NCBI RefSeq assembly: GCF_037975245.1
Contig: NC_092572.1
Coordinates: 26,640,989-26,704,988 of the forward strand
From: Apostichopus japonicus
Lineage: Eukaryota; Echinodermata; Holothuroidea; Aspidochirotida; Stichopodidae
Direction of reading: 5' to 3'
DNA: 64,000 nucleotides
The notes beneath the pieces were generated by a model. It was given only the letters and a program-made list of their open reading frames with translations. It ran no database searches and had not been told where the DNA came from. A program made the translations under genes and the position numbers. Below, in pieces: positions 10,843 to 23,851 of this stretch (the stretch's first letter is position 1; every line of letters begins with the position of its first letter).

Positions 10843-13800
10843 CGTGGAATGATGCGACATCAAGCGTTTGACCGTTTGACTATTAAAAGAGGCATAATTC
10901 AACGCGATACACCATGCATGCATTTGTTATAAGTATAGTGCTGAAATATCGTCATGTGCGTGCCAAAATAAGCGTTCTGCTGAGGAAGGATTATCTTGGG
11001 TATACAGTGTTTGAGATTACCACGTTACTATACACAATTCGTGTTGTTACGACCAGCAATAAATGGAAGCTAGAAAAGGCGCCGCATGATGTGTGTCATG
11101 TACCGAGTTTATAGTTTGGTTTTGCTCAAGTGGCTCATCACGCCATTTCTAGCCATACGGTACTGGGCCAGTAACGTAATATTTATTTTTATGAAAGTAA
11201 AAACCGACAACAGTCGCTGACCGAATGATTTGTAAAACAGCGGTCATGAACTTGTGTCAAATGTTAGACTAAAGAAAGTTGTCCATCTGTTAAAACAAAA
11301 TAGGAGTGGAAATAATTTTTATCCAAATTATAGCTCAGATAGGTAAAGAAATATTCTGATTATTATTTGACCTTCCAATGCGTCTGGAGACGTGTTTTGG
11401 GGGTAGGGGGCCGGGTGGATATGTGCTAGAATAAATTTCAAAAGAAACGGTGGTCCATATTATGGAGATATTCTTTACAGTATAAGGTAATCAATATAGT
11501 TTCTTTTTAAGCGTATAGTCGCTGTTAAAGTACGACCCCTTTTCCAAATCAAACTAATTAAATGGTTCACAATTGCAAGATACAGAGAAGTATAGCGCAC
11601 ATGTTGTTTTAACATTCGTTACTATATATATCTAACTCGGACTTCTGGGGGGGGGGGGGGGGGGGTTGGGGGGTGGAGAATGCATGTGTCGAAAATAATC
11701 TTGGCCGACCTATTCATTACCAAACACTCAAAAGTAGTACGTATGTGCGTGCGTGTGTGTGTGTGTGCACCCAGGAAGCTTCCAAAAAGTGGGGGGGGGG
11801 GCACAAAATCAGATGGGCACTTTCTCATTCCACAAATCACCACTCGTATATGTTATACACCGATACACGAAGGCCATATCATTTAAATAAATATGATGTG
11901 TTAGTATGCTATCAATTGTATTTATTGAGATTGTTTATTGTAAACTGTGCTACAAAAAGATATGGAATGGCGTTTTAAAAATAGCATGTACAGACTAAAA
12001 ATAAATATTAAAATTAACAAAGGCTTAAGATATCCAAAAGACATTCTTCATCAAAGGGGCACATTTTATTTGCCAGTAGGACACATTTGCTGTTTTGGAA
12101 AAAATGGGGGGGAGGGCACGTGCCCCAGTTCCCCCCGGCTCCTACCCCCCGTGTGTGTGTGTGTGTGTGTGTAACCTATTTTGACTGACTAAACCTTGAA
12201 TTACTCCGGAAGGGGATCACAGCTTCGTCTGAGATGACGTCGTCGAGGTAATGGTTCTCAAAAAGCTAAGTTGACTTATATATTAATATTCCGTGATGAT
12301 TTATTCTTGAAACCTGATATATTTGGAATGTGTGCCATAGATGAGAAGTTTCTTTGTAGTTAGGATTACTTCAAAGTGCAACTTGCTTTTGTTAGAAATA
12401 TCATTTTCCACTTTGGATAAATATAATTGAAATTATTATAAGGGGTGGGGTGGTAGGGTGGGGTGGGTACTTTTTAGTTAAATTGCCCTGATGAAATCAT
12501 CCATCAGCTGTTTACGAAGTATCACCAAATTTAAAAATACAAAATTAACGTATTCGCGATACAAAAATGTTACGAGGATGTGAGGGCATGTGGTTTCGAC
12601 CTAAAGATTTTTTTGAGGGGGGAAACTTGGCTAAGTTATCAACTGCAGCCTTCAGAAAGAACATTTTAAATACCCCAGTTTATTACCAATGTAAGGCAGT
12701 TTCTTATGAAATCTTATTTTAGGTTGAATTCAGAAGCCATACCGAGTCACGCTAAGCCTAGACAGTGCAGATCAGTAGCGGATCTAGGAATTCGTTAAAG
12801 AGGAGGTCCTGGGGACAGACTTCGGAAGATACCAAGTCACAAGTTCCAAATGAGCGTAATGCGTAAGGAAACACCAGTCAGAAGAAAGGAATACGAGCGC
12901 CAAGCCAAGCGTGCTTAGTTATCCAACTATGTAGGCTAGTTTAATTTATTTTGAGAAAAAAATATTATATATGTTTGTAACTAATTTTAACACTCAAAAT
13001 AAAACAGTAGGAACCGGACCTCCGGACCATGTGCCTCTACCCCTGTGGACCCCCTTCCGCCCTACAAACACAAACAATCAAAATGCCACCGCCGTTCAGC
13101 AGATATTTATGATTTTTTGCTTATACGCCATTATGGAAGGGATATGATTGATTAGTGTTCTTTTAAACAACTGACCTACTTTCCTGTTTAATATTTAACT
13201 TCACGTATATACTAAATTGGAAAAGGTTGTGATGAAAACAACCAGGGTATTTACTATAATCTAAAGTGAGATGGTGGCAAATGTCCCGAAACAGATTTAT
13301 GTTAAAGACAATCGTAAAAAAATGTTTCATTTCCTGTTCATTTGTGTCGTTTTAACCCCTTGCTCATCTACCATACCGTATTACCGTACCATACCTTTTG
13401 GTTCAATTAACTGAAGTGACACTAATGATGAAAAATTTTCCCCTCCCCTGCCCACCCCCCCCCCCCCCATTGTAACGGTAGGAAAGAAGCCATCATAGTA
13501 TCAAGCAGAAAGAAAGAAGAATTAGATCCGCTGTTAAGCCGTTCGCACACTGCTTGAAGTATAACAAAGAAAACTGGTAACTAAGAGGAAACTCGACTCT
13601 CGCTGCAATAGTTTTCGATAGTCGTCAAGACACTATAGCAGTTGTAAACTTTCTGCGGCACAATGCATGTACTCGTTTAGAACATATTAAAAAAAGCATG
13701 TTACCTGGTGATTATTGCTCTCAATAAACTGGACATGTGCAGTTGGCATGAGCCAGCCCTCGTTGCCGTGACCGTCTCCGACGCTACAGGTCGAGGTTAC

Positions 13801-14276
13801 CCGACTTCAGCCGATGAACAAGAGTTAAAACTATAGCTATATATTAATCAGCCGTTGTCGTTTAAGCACGCGCACACTGTCCGGCATTATCATGCCCCCT
13901 TTTATAACTTTTCGTTTAGGGGGGGGGGGGCATGGGCGGTAGTTAAATCAAATGTACAGCGGTGCTGAAATTGCAGCAAACGGCGTCACTGTGGTAGCGC
14001 TAATATCAGTGCTTTGATCTTTTGTGTGTGTGTGTGTGTGTGAGGGGGGGGGGGGGGGGTGTCTCCCGGACCCCGGTTTCAGGGGCCAATCAGTATATAT
14101 TGAGATATGCCAAAATAAGTGAATATTAATTTTGATAAAACAGTTTGTAACCGGGAAAATTAATGAACGCATGGCGTTTTTTTTTACTAATCGAGACACT
14201 GGAAAAAAAAACTGCTCAAAGTACATGGCGTGCATGGCATCATCGACATCGGGATTTGGAATATATGTTAATGAGC
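10843..14276. other. Gene-free stretch with G/C homopolymers and old repeat debris
   Basis: The stretch contains a 19-G run at 11647-11665, GT tracts near 11748-11767 and 12151-12172, C14 at 13455-13468, G12 at 13919-13930, and a GT tract followed by G16 (14022-14059). Fragments resembling DNA-transposon ends (for example CAGTAGCGGATCTAGG at 12774, and GGGCACGTGCCCC near 12114) suggest decayed copies. No coding exon was recognised. Confidence 0.5.
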
Positions 14277-14560
14277 TAAATCGATGATATGTCGATTTAA
14301 ATAGCTAGAAACTGTTCAAAGAAATTTACTTCTACTGATTATTTTTAATTTTACATATCATCGATTTAAATTGTTATATGTCGAATTAAAGCGATGATAT
14401 GTCGAATTAAACTGATATAAGGCGATTTAAATTGACATCTATACCAGTTTAAATCGATGGTATGTCAATTTAAATCGGTAGTCAATTTGAGCTGCTAGAA
14501 ACTGGTATAAGTCGAAGGAAATTGGTATATGTCGATTTAAATTGGTATATGTCGATTCCC
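14277..14560. repeat. Degenerate ~18-22-bp array based on ATATGTCGATTTAAATTG
   Basis: The word (A/G)TATGTCGATTTAAA with variants (TCGAATTAAA, TCAATTTAAA, GGCGATTTAAA) recurs more than ten times in about 280 bp, partly in inverted orientation (AGTTTAAATCGATGGTATG). The CGATTTAAA core is repeated at uneven spacing, so this is a decayed satellite rather than a clean microsatellite. Confidence 0.7.
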
Positions 14561-15747
14561 CACGATTTGAGAGTGATTGCCCGCCATATACGTGAAGGGT
14601 ACACTTCGGTGAAATGTAAAAGAAGGAATTGTAAGTTAACCCACAAACATATATATCAAATTCTCCACTGACTATAAGACATTTTGGCACCACATTTTGA
14701 TTTACAGATGATGTATTTCGATATTACGCCCTCTATCGTTCTCTTTACACATCAATTCTTAAGGTTCGTGCACCATGAGATTTTCGTTTCAAATGATCAT
14801 TATTTTACCCCAATATGAACACCTATTTTGCAACTGTGTAAAAGAAACTTGCAAATAACCACAATTTTCAAACATAAACTGTGACATCGCAGTTTAAAGT
14901 GATACAGAAAAGCAAGTTATTCCGAATAAGAGCCCCGTTAGTCTCACTCACGTTTTACTTTCCCAGCCTAACATACACAAAGCAGCTTAGGTCAATATTA
15001 GTTTACTATACAATGTAACGCTAGGTCTAGTCAACTTAGGCGGGGTTGCACAGACCCTACGGCAGCCTAACGTAAGTCCTAGGTAATTCAGACAGATGAA
15101 GGTTTAGAATGTCCAAATTAAGATTAGAACATAAGACCATAGGCCTATTGGATATGGTTCTTTGCTGTTTGGGCAATAGTTAGTCCTAGAGTAATTACAA
15201 CCTGGGTCAGGTTTATTATTCCAGACTGGTGTTCTGAATCATTTTATGCCCATGCCTAGTATAGTAACATCGTTGCTGAATGCTAGTTGGCTATTTAAGA
15301 CCAGGCTTGGTTAAGCTTAATACCTCACTTCCATTGGCTGTATTAGGCTACATTCCTTTAAGTTGTACTAGCTAGGCCTAACCCTATATTGAAAATAACA
15401 GTTGAGAAAGGAATATTTTATTCATTGCTGATTCTCTCTGTGTAATACATTGTTTTAATTATATGGCCAAATGAGTAGGACCAGAATACAGGGCCACTGA
15501 GGAGACCAAAGACTACTAGAATCAGGATGGGCCTATGTTATGTCCAGTCAGCTTTCTATAGTATTTTACAACCTATGTAATTACTACATTGTAAGATATA
15601 TTATTCCATGGCAGACCTGGGAATTGATATAGAAGACACCCTTCACAACTTCTAAACAGTGGAATAAATTTGTGTAGCTTTTCTGTTTAGAGATTATACA
15701 TCGACTTGGATCAATGACTCTTTCTGTTTTTTCCTGTTTCCTCGTAG
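14561..15747. other. Upstream region and presumed 5' UTR/intron 1 of RPS19
   Basis: The RPS19 start codon follows an acceptor directly, so a non-coding first exon must lie in or left of this stretch. I could not fix it. A TOP-like pyrimidine start (near 14735-14755) and an inverted CCAAT (ATTGG at 15333) are only weak hints. TAGGCCTA-type words are common (15141, 15372 and others). Confidence 0.4.
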
Positions 15748-15919
15748 ATGTCAGGCTGCACAGTCAAAGACGTTGACTCTGCTGAGTTTGTGGCAGCTCT
15801 GTCTGCCTTTTTCAAGAAATCCGGTAAACTGAAGGTCCCAGAGTGGACCGATGTCGTCAAGACCGGCAAACACAAAGAGTTGGGCCCAGTGGACCCTGAC
15901 TGGTACTACACTAGAGCAG
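15748..15919 (+). CDS. RPS19: RPS19 coding exon 1
   Basis: The exon has 172 nt and begins with the ATG directly after the acceptor tttcctcgtag. It ends in phase 1 before GTATGG. It encodes residues 1-57 plus the first base of codon 58. An open frame runs on into the intron to 16086, but the splice donor and protein homology fix the exon end. Confidence 0.95.
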
Positions 15920-18900
15920 GTATGGTCCAATCAATCCTTGGTGATGGGCAATTCCACGCAATGGTGGACATGACCGCCCTATTTTCAAGATTGTCATATG
16001 TAAAAAAATTTGGTATCAAATTAAAGCTTAAAATTGCAAACACATTTTCAAATACAAAATTTGTTTTGTATCAAAAGAAATTTTGATGTTTGCACTTTAT
16101 GCAAAAAGTTAAACTCATTCAAATTGACCAGAAATGAATGTTTAACTATGAATTTTGCTTTGGGTTCCACTTCAATGACCACCTTATTAATAACCTAATC
16201 ACAATGTTACCGTGGAATTGCACTGATTACGTATGCTTGTAGCATACTTGGGCAGTATTTGTAGCTGTACAAATTAGCTTGAATGGATAAGGAGTGATTG
16301 AATACCATTAGCAGGCAACGTTCCCAGTACTGATAAGTCGTTAAGAGCAAGTATAGTCCCAACAGTTACAAAATTTGTAATTAACATGAATATGAGTGCC
16401 TCAGTCCATGATGCCTGACATTTGAAGGAGACACAAACACAATAATGATTATTGGTACCGTCATGAACAACATCCCCAAACAGAGAAGGAAAAAATCTTT
16501 TTCTAATAAGGATACATCCAAGATTTACAAAATGACAGCTCCCAGACATAGACTTTCAAACTATGATATCTCCAAAACTGGAGCAAGATTGTTCTTAGCT
16601 GTTTGGGAGTGTAGTTGGTCACAAACGAGCTTTCATGTACCATCAATTTGTCCAAATTGTCAATTCCTCACAGTCACTAGAAAATCCATTGGAATCCTCG
16701 TCATCCAATCAGTCTCGACACTGGTTGTGGCTATTGTGTCTTGAATAATCCGAACCAGGACATAGCGTCCTGCGTTCCTATACAAGATAACCGCCGGTCA
16801 AAGATATGTTGGATGTACGCCCGAGCAAATGTCTGAACTTGCATTATAAGTTGTATCTATTGAAAGAAATTGTAGCCTTCACATATAACATATAATATAT
16901 ATGTTTTATATAACATATATGATGTATGTTATATTTGAATGGTCTCTGGACAGTCATGGATTTAACTGCCAGCATGGGAACTGATGACTTGAGGGTATTT
17001 TGTTACATGTATATGACCTTTGGACAGCTTTTTCTGCCGTGCAAAAATAGAGAGAGTGACCTGAAGTGTTGAAGTCTGTGACATAGTGCTTCACTGTTTG
17101 TGGTAGATACGCATCTAATGTACAGGTATCAACTGGATGGTCAATGCATCTGCCCGCTCATGCCTCCAATAAATGTTTAAATGTGGAATGTTTTGGATTG
17201 AAACTTTATTCATTCTCTCAGTCTCTCTTAATGGACCAAAGTCTTGGCAAAAGAGTACACAGTCATGATTTAGTGTGTGAATATGCACATAATGATGATG
17301 TGCAAAGAAGGATGGTGGAGTCATGAATCATTTAGGTCGTGTTTTTAAGGGAATGCAGAATTAGGGATTTTAACCCTGGCCAATGCATCGTAAATAATAC
17401 CTCAAGCCAGTTCAAGGAAAAGACGCTAATATGCAGATCTTCATGAAGAATAGAAATGATATGAAGAAAGAAAAAAATAGGGGTTCAAGTTTAACTATAT
17501 CAACTATTCTACACTGCACTACATCAACTTCAAAGCATCAATTGTCTAAGCATCGATTGTCTAAGTGGGTATATGTTAGCTAATGTAACCATTCATTGCT
17601 TCTCTTTTACAGCCGCTGTTGCAAGACATTTGTACGTCAGAGGTGGTGTCGGTGTCAATGCCATGACAAAAATCTTTGGTGGTGAGTGAAACTTTAAAGG
17701 TGTCATTTGACTTGAAGCCGTATTGACAGGAATCGTCCGGCCCAAACTCATGGTGTACCTTGTGCACTTGATTTTCTCATAGGTTTTGATGTCCCAGTGT
17801 CAATCATAAAGCTTATTTCTCTGTGCAAAAAGTAATAAAAGAAGTTTTTTTTGTCTGGAATACGTAAGCAATCGAAAGAGGCAGATTTTTACTTGCATAT
17901 TCAGGGAATAATTTATCTGGTATTGCATTGCAAAATTCTATACAAAATGTTTAAGTTGCCATAGAAACTTGTGCAAAGATTTATAGATAGTAGTTTTCTA
18001 CAATGGAACTGCAGTATTCAATGGGAGGGGAAAAAAATATCTTTCTTCGAAAATTTCGCGCAAAAATTTGAACACGAAAATAATTATTCCCGGATATTGA
18101 TCATGTGAGATGTGACATATGCACTGTTTTGGAAGGTTACACATTTTTAGTGTAGAATGTGATATATTTTCGTCCCCACAATTTTGTGCCCTTCTTCAGG
18201 GAGTTTGAGGGAAAGTGGGTGTCACCTTTTGGGTGTCAATTTTTAACACAAAAGAACAGAGGAGGATTGAACTAGGAGCTTATCTGTCCGACCATCTCTT
18301 TAGCTGGTTCCATAATCCTAGATCTGTGAAATACTGAAATTTGTCGTTTTGTGTTTCCTTTAAATACTGACATACTTTTAGCAACATTTTGAATTCATTT
18401 TGGACAACCTATAGATACATTTTTTGTATACAGCTCATATGGTTCCTACGCGGTTTGGAGAATGGGGAAAAGTCTGGAAAATGTAGGGAAATTGAAAACA
18501 AAATCCCTCTTTTTCTTGGTCTTGGAAAGTTCTTGAATTTTGAACTTTATTCTGAAAATGTGAGGAAAAGTCCTTCTTTGAACACTATCATCACTACCGA
18601 TATAAAATGTTTCCTTGTTTGGTAAAACAAAATTCCTGTCTGGAGTGATCAATTAATGATTTTTACTCTCCTGTGATATTTACTGTTTTAAATTTGCAAT
18701 GGAATGGTTTGAATACAGTTTTCAATAGTTATAATTGTTAATTTGTTAGGCCTACTAAGGGTAGCCTTAGAACGTTACATCCTCATTGATATAGGTTTCA
18801 TAGTAAACCTTAAAATCATCTTATTTACCTAATACCTTAGACATTTCTGGAATTTGATTTATTGATAATCATGTTTTCAGTACTAAAACTAGCATTAGGC

Positions 18901-20450
18901 TAGTCTGACTACCAAGTTTTGACTTCGAGCGATGATTGAAAACACTCGAAATGGAGATGAAACTCTGTTATGTTTAAATCCTTGCAGGAAGGAAACGCAG
19001 AGGTACCCGACCCAACCATGCTTGCAGGGGTTCCTCGTCGGTAGCTAGGAAGGTCCTCCAGTCATTGGAAGGAGTCAAGATACTTGAGAAGTACGGTAAC
19101 AATGGACGCAGGATCACAAGCCAAGGACAGAGGGATCTGGACAGGATAGCTGCTCAGGTTAGTTTAATGGTGGGAGCGTGCATGGATGGGGGCGGGGGAT
19201 GGTTGCATTTTAGAGGAGGGGACCAAAGTCTGCTCTGTAGAGTGTGGTGCCTAGTACAACAATTGGCCTATCGAGGAGGTGGGTGGGAAGGGGGATGGGT
19301 TCTATGCTTGGTTTTTGCCTTGTCTGCTGGAACTCATGCTTTTTTGGCGGACTAAGAGGACGGTGAAGGCATTGGGTCATAAAGTCTGTATGGTGTGGTA
19401 GAGATGCTAGTGCACAGGTCTGTTTGTGAGGTAGATTGAGTTTGAAAGGGGGGGGGGTGGAAGGGGGAGTAGTTGTTGGGCCTTTGTTGGTCCTAAGAGG
19501 ATGGTGAAGGCATTGGGTGATAAAGTCTGTATTGTGTGGTAGAAAGATAGTGCACATGTCTGTTCTTTAGGTAAATTTAGAGTTTAAACGGGGGGGGGTT
19601 GGAAGGGGGGTATTTGTTGAGGCTTTGTTGGTCCTCAGAGGATGGTGAAGGCATTGGGTGATGTCTGTATGGTGTGGTAGAGATTTAGAACACAGGTCTG
19701 TTCTTTAGATAAATTGAGAGTTTGAAAAGGGATGGGGGATGGAAGGGGGGGTTAGTTGTTTGGGTTTGTACAGCGATGGGCTAGTAACTTTTGATTGGGG
19801 ATGAATATGTACTGAATATGTATAAGTCTTTTAATATTCACGCACAAGTGGGTATCCATTAATCTGGTAGATCTACGATACGGTCTTAAGTCATTTGGCT
19901 GCTGCGTCAGAGTAGCGAATTATTCACCGATTAATCTAGTAGGGATTTTACATTTGCTTTGTTTTCACTGGCCAAATTTTGAGTTTCCATCAGTTTCATT
20001 TTCGCTGGTGTGATTCTTTGGAAACGATGGTCCTGAAACTATGGGGCATCACCAACTTTTTTTTCAAGCTAGCTATCATGCATTCTGAGCATAGAATGGG
20101 AAGGGTGGGGGGGAAGGGGGTCTAGTGGGTCGTGGCACAGTCTTAATGGAGGGAGGCTACTGGGTTGTGGGCCTAAAAGTTTGCGGATAACTGACATTTC
20201 CAAGTATATTCATACTTACCGCTATGAAAGGTACCACCCGATTGCCACAAAGTCTAAGTTGAAATGCACCTTTTGCTTCAGCCAATACAAGAAATGTAAA
20301 GGCCTTTTAACAGTTCAGCTTAAAACCCTTCCATGAAAGATGTCACAGAAAAATGAAAAATATTCTGAACAACTTTTTTTCCTTCTCCCAATTTCCTTCT
20401 TCCTTTAGGTGAAGGCTGCCTCAGAAGGCAAACCTGCTGCCAAGCACTGA
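15748..20450 (+). CDS. RPS19: 40S ribosomal protein S19, complete coding region
   Basis: Four coding exons (15748-15919, 17613-17681, 18988-19157, 20409-20450) join in frame to give 150 residues; the human protein has 145. S19 is a component of the small ribosomal subunit needed for 18S rRNA maturation. Family landmarks in order: [19 protein letters not shown], the [18 protein letters not shown] block, [45 protein letters not shown] and [12 protein letters not shown]. The C-terminus is short and basic, ending AKH. All introns have GT/AG ends. The start ATG comes immediately after an acceptor (ttcctcgtag), as in vertebrate RPS19, whose first exon is non-coding. An AATAAA lies about 85 nt after the stop. 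Confidence 0.97.
15920..17612 (+). other. RPS19 intron after coding exon 1
   Basis: A diverged interspersed-repeat copy (16480-16600, related to 8030-8220) and an AT-rich palindromic stretch (ATATAACATATA words, 16884-16935) are present. The snoRNA-like C and D box words near 16984-17070 lack a closing stem and were not called. Confidence 0.5.
16480..16600. repeat. Interspersed repeat, related to 8030-8220
   Basis: It shares with 8030-8220 an ordered set of blocks: CAAGATTTACAAAATGACAG, CTCCCA, ACTTTCAAAC and ATATCTCCAAAACTGGAG. The family is unknown. Confidence 0.45.
17613..17681 (+). CDS. RPS19: RPS19 coding exon 2
   Basis: The exon has 69 nt, an acceptor ctcttttacag and a GTGAGT donor. 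It enters and leaves in phase 1. It encodes [20 protein letters not shown] and then IFG, the most conserved core of S19. Confidence 0.95.
18988..19157 (+). CDS. RPS19: RPS19 coding exon 3
   Basis: The exon has 170 nt, an acceptor cttgcag and a GTTAGT donor, and ends on a codon boundary after CAG. It encodes the [20 protein letters not shown] region, the [14 protein letters not shown] helix and [15 protein letters not shown]. Confidence 0.95.
19340..19775. repeat. 141-bp tandem repeat, three copies, in RPS19 intron
   Basis: GGTGAAGGCATTGGGT recurs at 19362, 19503 and 19644, exactly 141 bp apart. Each copy also contains a GTGTGGTAGA block, CACAGGTCTGTT and a long G-rich block. A more diverged partial copy precedes it (about 19190-19340). 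G-run length differs between copies. Confidence 0.85.
20409..20450 (+). CDS. RPS19: RPS19 coding exon 4 (C-terminus)
   Basis: The exon has 42 coding nt after the acceptor ttcctttag. It encodes [13 protein letters not shown] and then TGA, compared with a VAAANKKH-type end in the human protein. Confidence 0.93.
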   Translation: MKAASEGKPAAKH

Positions 20451-20533
20451 AGGATGTGATAATTGCAGGGCCTTGATTGTTGCAAGATGGGTGGAAAAAA
20501 ACACGCTGTCATTTGTAATTAAGATAAATGAAA

Positions 20534-20539
20534 AATAAA
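20534..20539 (+). promoter_or_regulatory. Polyadenylation signal AATAAA of RPS19
   Basis: The canonical hexamer lies 84 nt after the stop codon, which fits the short 3' UTR usual for ribosomal-protein mRNAs. Confidence 0.8.
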
Positions 20540-23131
20540 TGCATCAGCAGATAGAATTTACCTGGCTTACCTGTCATTTTATGTTTGTTACATTTCTTTT
20601 TCACTTTTATTTTGAAAGGATGGTTTTAAGAACATGACTGGTGCATGCCTAAATGTTTATATTAATCTAATGCTTTTTATGATTCTAATAATTCCCCCCC
20701 AAAAAATATATATATGTTTCTTTTAGCTTCATATAACATCAGAACATCCAATTTTAATAACTCCAACAAAAATTCTAATAACTCAAAAAAAAAGAAAAAA
20801 AATGTTCTTTTAGCTTCATATAACAGCAGAGCATCCAATTCATAACGTATCAAAAACCATTTGTCCTTGGAAAATTATACACTAAAAAATTGCATTCAAC
20901 ACGTTTTTTCCCTACCGAGGTTTGTGTGGCATGATAGCTAAAACTGATGGCATCTTCTGAAAGTTTTTACGGCCCTCGGAAAAGGAAACAAGGTCTGGAG
21001 AACTTAACTCTTTTTCAGGTATATTTTTGATATATTATATATAGTAATCATGTACCCTTCTCCCTAGTAGTCCCTACCCCCTTCCTAGTAGCCCCTCCCT
21101 AGTAGTCCCTACCCCTCCCATGTTTGCCCTGGCACCAGTTCACCAATCGAAACAAAAGAAGAGCAGATAAATAATGTATTTGAGTCCTACTTGTGACAAA
21201 TCTATTTACAAAATGCACAATAAATACACAGAATATTATCATCTCATACATTATCTCAAGGTGCAGTGGGGAGGGGGGGGGATAAATGTCAGTGGATAAC
21301 AGAACTACCAAAATAGCAGAAGACAAGGTAAAACAAGGAATTTCCATGTCCGATATACACTTAATTTTTCAATGTACTTTGTGTTGAGCAAGATTGTTTG
21401 CCACTCTGATATTTTAGAGCCATGAAACGATTCTGAAGGGGCCCCTGCCCCCCCCTCTGAATCCCCTTGCAGTGTGGGACCCAAGTTCCCATCAGAATCA
21501 ATGGTAAAAAACAAAGTTTTTTAACATTTACACCTATCCATCATTTCACATTATGCTTTCTATTACAATCACAATCCTATCCCAATCAAACTCAAAGTGT
21601 TCTCTTTTTGGAGACCTATGGATAGATAGCCAACAATCACATAGTCACAATGCCAGTGTAAGGGAGCTGGGCACTGTGTGTAAAGCAGTGTCAGTAAATC
21701 AGTACAGGGAACAGGTTCGCCTACTACTCCCAGGGGCTAGCCTGTGTGACTTTTTCTTGAACAGCCTACAATCACTTAAACTGACATGAACAAGATCTAT
21801 TTGACCTTGCTAAGATTTTAAAGAAAACTTTGTGAGGTAGAGAGTCTGAACACAAACACCACAGATCATATATCAAGGAGCTGATATGCTCTCACCCACA
21901 GTCTGCTTACATCAATTGGAACTGGTCCTGTGGGATCACGTTGACAGCTTGTCTAGTACAGAAACCATAATCTTATTGAAAAGGACAGATTCTACCCATG
22001 ATTTGTAATAGCCAAAAGATTTGCATAACTTTGCTTAACAAAGCTATGCAAATTTCCAGAAAGATTAAAATCAGTCCAGGCTTTGCTTACAAACAGTCCA
22101 CCTATGTCTTTCAAACTACTATCTTTTGCTTCGCACAATACTGTTCATCTGGTGTCCTCAGATGGCGGCCTGCACGCCAAATTTGTCCCACTAAAGATTT
22201 AAATCAGGACCACGAAAAAGTTGGCCCACAAATTGACATTTTATCCCGATAGGCATGAGGCTTAGGCACCACCCTGCAGATATCAGACCTACCCTGCAAA
22301 TTTGTTCGATCTTTATAAAAGTATGCTTTCATTTTAAGCGTGCCCTTGGCTCGCACCCGATGCCCTCGTAGAAAAGTAAATGGATATGCCCTGCAGTACA
22401 TCCTTCTGTATAGTCTTAACAAGACTCCAAACCTAGTCAAAATCACTATTTAGTTTGTTAAGCATAACCAGCTAGCTTCAGAATATCAGAAAAAAAAATA
22501 TATATAATTTTGAAAAGACATTTAATGCCAATAAAATGGTGAGTGGAGAGTCAATAATCAAAACTCCATAGTTTGAATTGGGGAAATGTTTAAGTAGACT
22601 TTAGAATGACACACAAAAGAAAAGCATAGCTCCATGGTATCAAACTTTGGTAAAAAAACTGCTTTCCTTTTGAGTAGTCTCCAATTTTTGTTTGTGTCCC
22701 TGTGTAGATCTGTTAAGAGACCACTACAAGACATGCCAGGAAGGTCAACATAATACAAACAAAAAAAGAGAACAAAAAGAAGAGTCGAGGGGCCCAGAAA
22801 AAACCATTGACTCTTGTAACATATTTGGAAATATAGTAGCATATTCTGAGACAGTGATAACACTTATACACCAAACCTACATTCTTCCTTCCAATAAAAA
22901 CGAGCCATACGATAGAGTCATGGCTTTCTCGACACTGTACGTGTGCGTTTAAACCTTTCACTATCAACATTTGCAGTTGTTTAAAGATGACTTTGGACCC
23001 CTAGCTTTAGGGCAGCTGTATAGTAACCTAAACCACTTCCTTTCCTCCTTTTTTATGGGAGGGGGGGAGGGGTGATTTGATTTGTCAGGCTCAGGAACAC
23101 TCATAATCCAGTGATCTACTATGTGATCTAT
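20540..23131. other. Convergent intergenic region between RPS19 and IFT57
   Basis: The region holds a near-duplicate pair around 20715-20760 and 20803-20840 (shared CTTTTAGCTTCATATAACA and GCATCCAATT/ACATCCAATT). No exon or clear minus-strand polyadenylation signal for IFT57 was found. Open frames here lack recognisable features. Confidence 0.5.
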
Positions 23132-23316
23132 CTAATACCCGTTGAAATTGTACCCCTCATCCTCTTCTACTGTCTTGTTCATGTCCTTTTGCAGGTTGCT
23201 TTTGTCCCGTAACTTTGCCTGCATCAGGGAATGTTCTAGGACGCCGATCCTCACGTCCATCTGGGTCACCTCGTTCTTGAGCTTCTGCAAGGCTTGCTTG
23301 ATCTTCACCAAAGGAG
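23132..23316 (-). CDS. IFT57: IFT57 exon 9 (last coding)
   Basis: The exon has 185 nt after the acceptor ttattctgcag. It encodes residues 356-416, with the heptad-rich stretch KIKQALQKLKNEVTQMDVRI and KDMNKTVEEDEGY, and the stop TAG at 23134-23132. Confidence 0.93.
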
Positions 23317-23818
23317 CTGCAGAATAAAAATTCCCACAAAGAAAATATATTTGATGATTTAAAAAAAAAAGAAAAAAAAAATGAATTTACACACAATTCT
23401 TTCAGGAACTGGCTTCAAAGCTATAATAGCATACCTCTGTTTTGGGTGTGTGGGGCAGGGGGGTGGGGGTTGACTTATTGGCTATTAACTCAGGGGGTTG
23501 CCAAGGGGAGAGCCCAGGTGGGGGGGGGGTGCTAGAAGCAGGCTGCAGTACTTTCAGATACTTCTGGCAGTAATTTTCGAGCACACAATAACAGTAACGA
23601 GTCCTTGATTAACATTACACATTGATTTCATTTACATAGTAGGAGGGTAATTAAGATGTGAAGCTTTCTCTGTACTTACATCCATCTGTCATGCTAGAGC
23701 CCCTCTCTTCCATCTCTTGTTTCACCCTCTCGAGATCTTCCGAGATCTCGGCCAGATTTCTGGTCCTCTCTGTCACGCCTCCACTTGCTTGTCGGTACTG
23801 CTCTTTTATCTGTCAGAG

Positions 23819-23851
<33 letters not shown>

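Noticed and set aside
16984-17070. C/D snoRNA in RPS19 intron (CTGATGA ... CTGA)
   Set aside because: The first base of the C box is wrong, no closing stem is present, and no C'/D' pair was seen.
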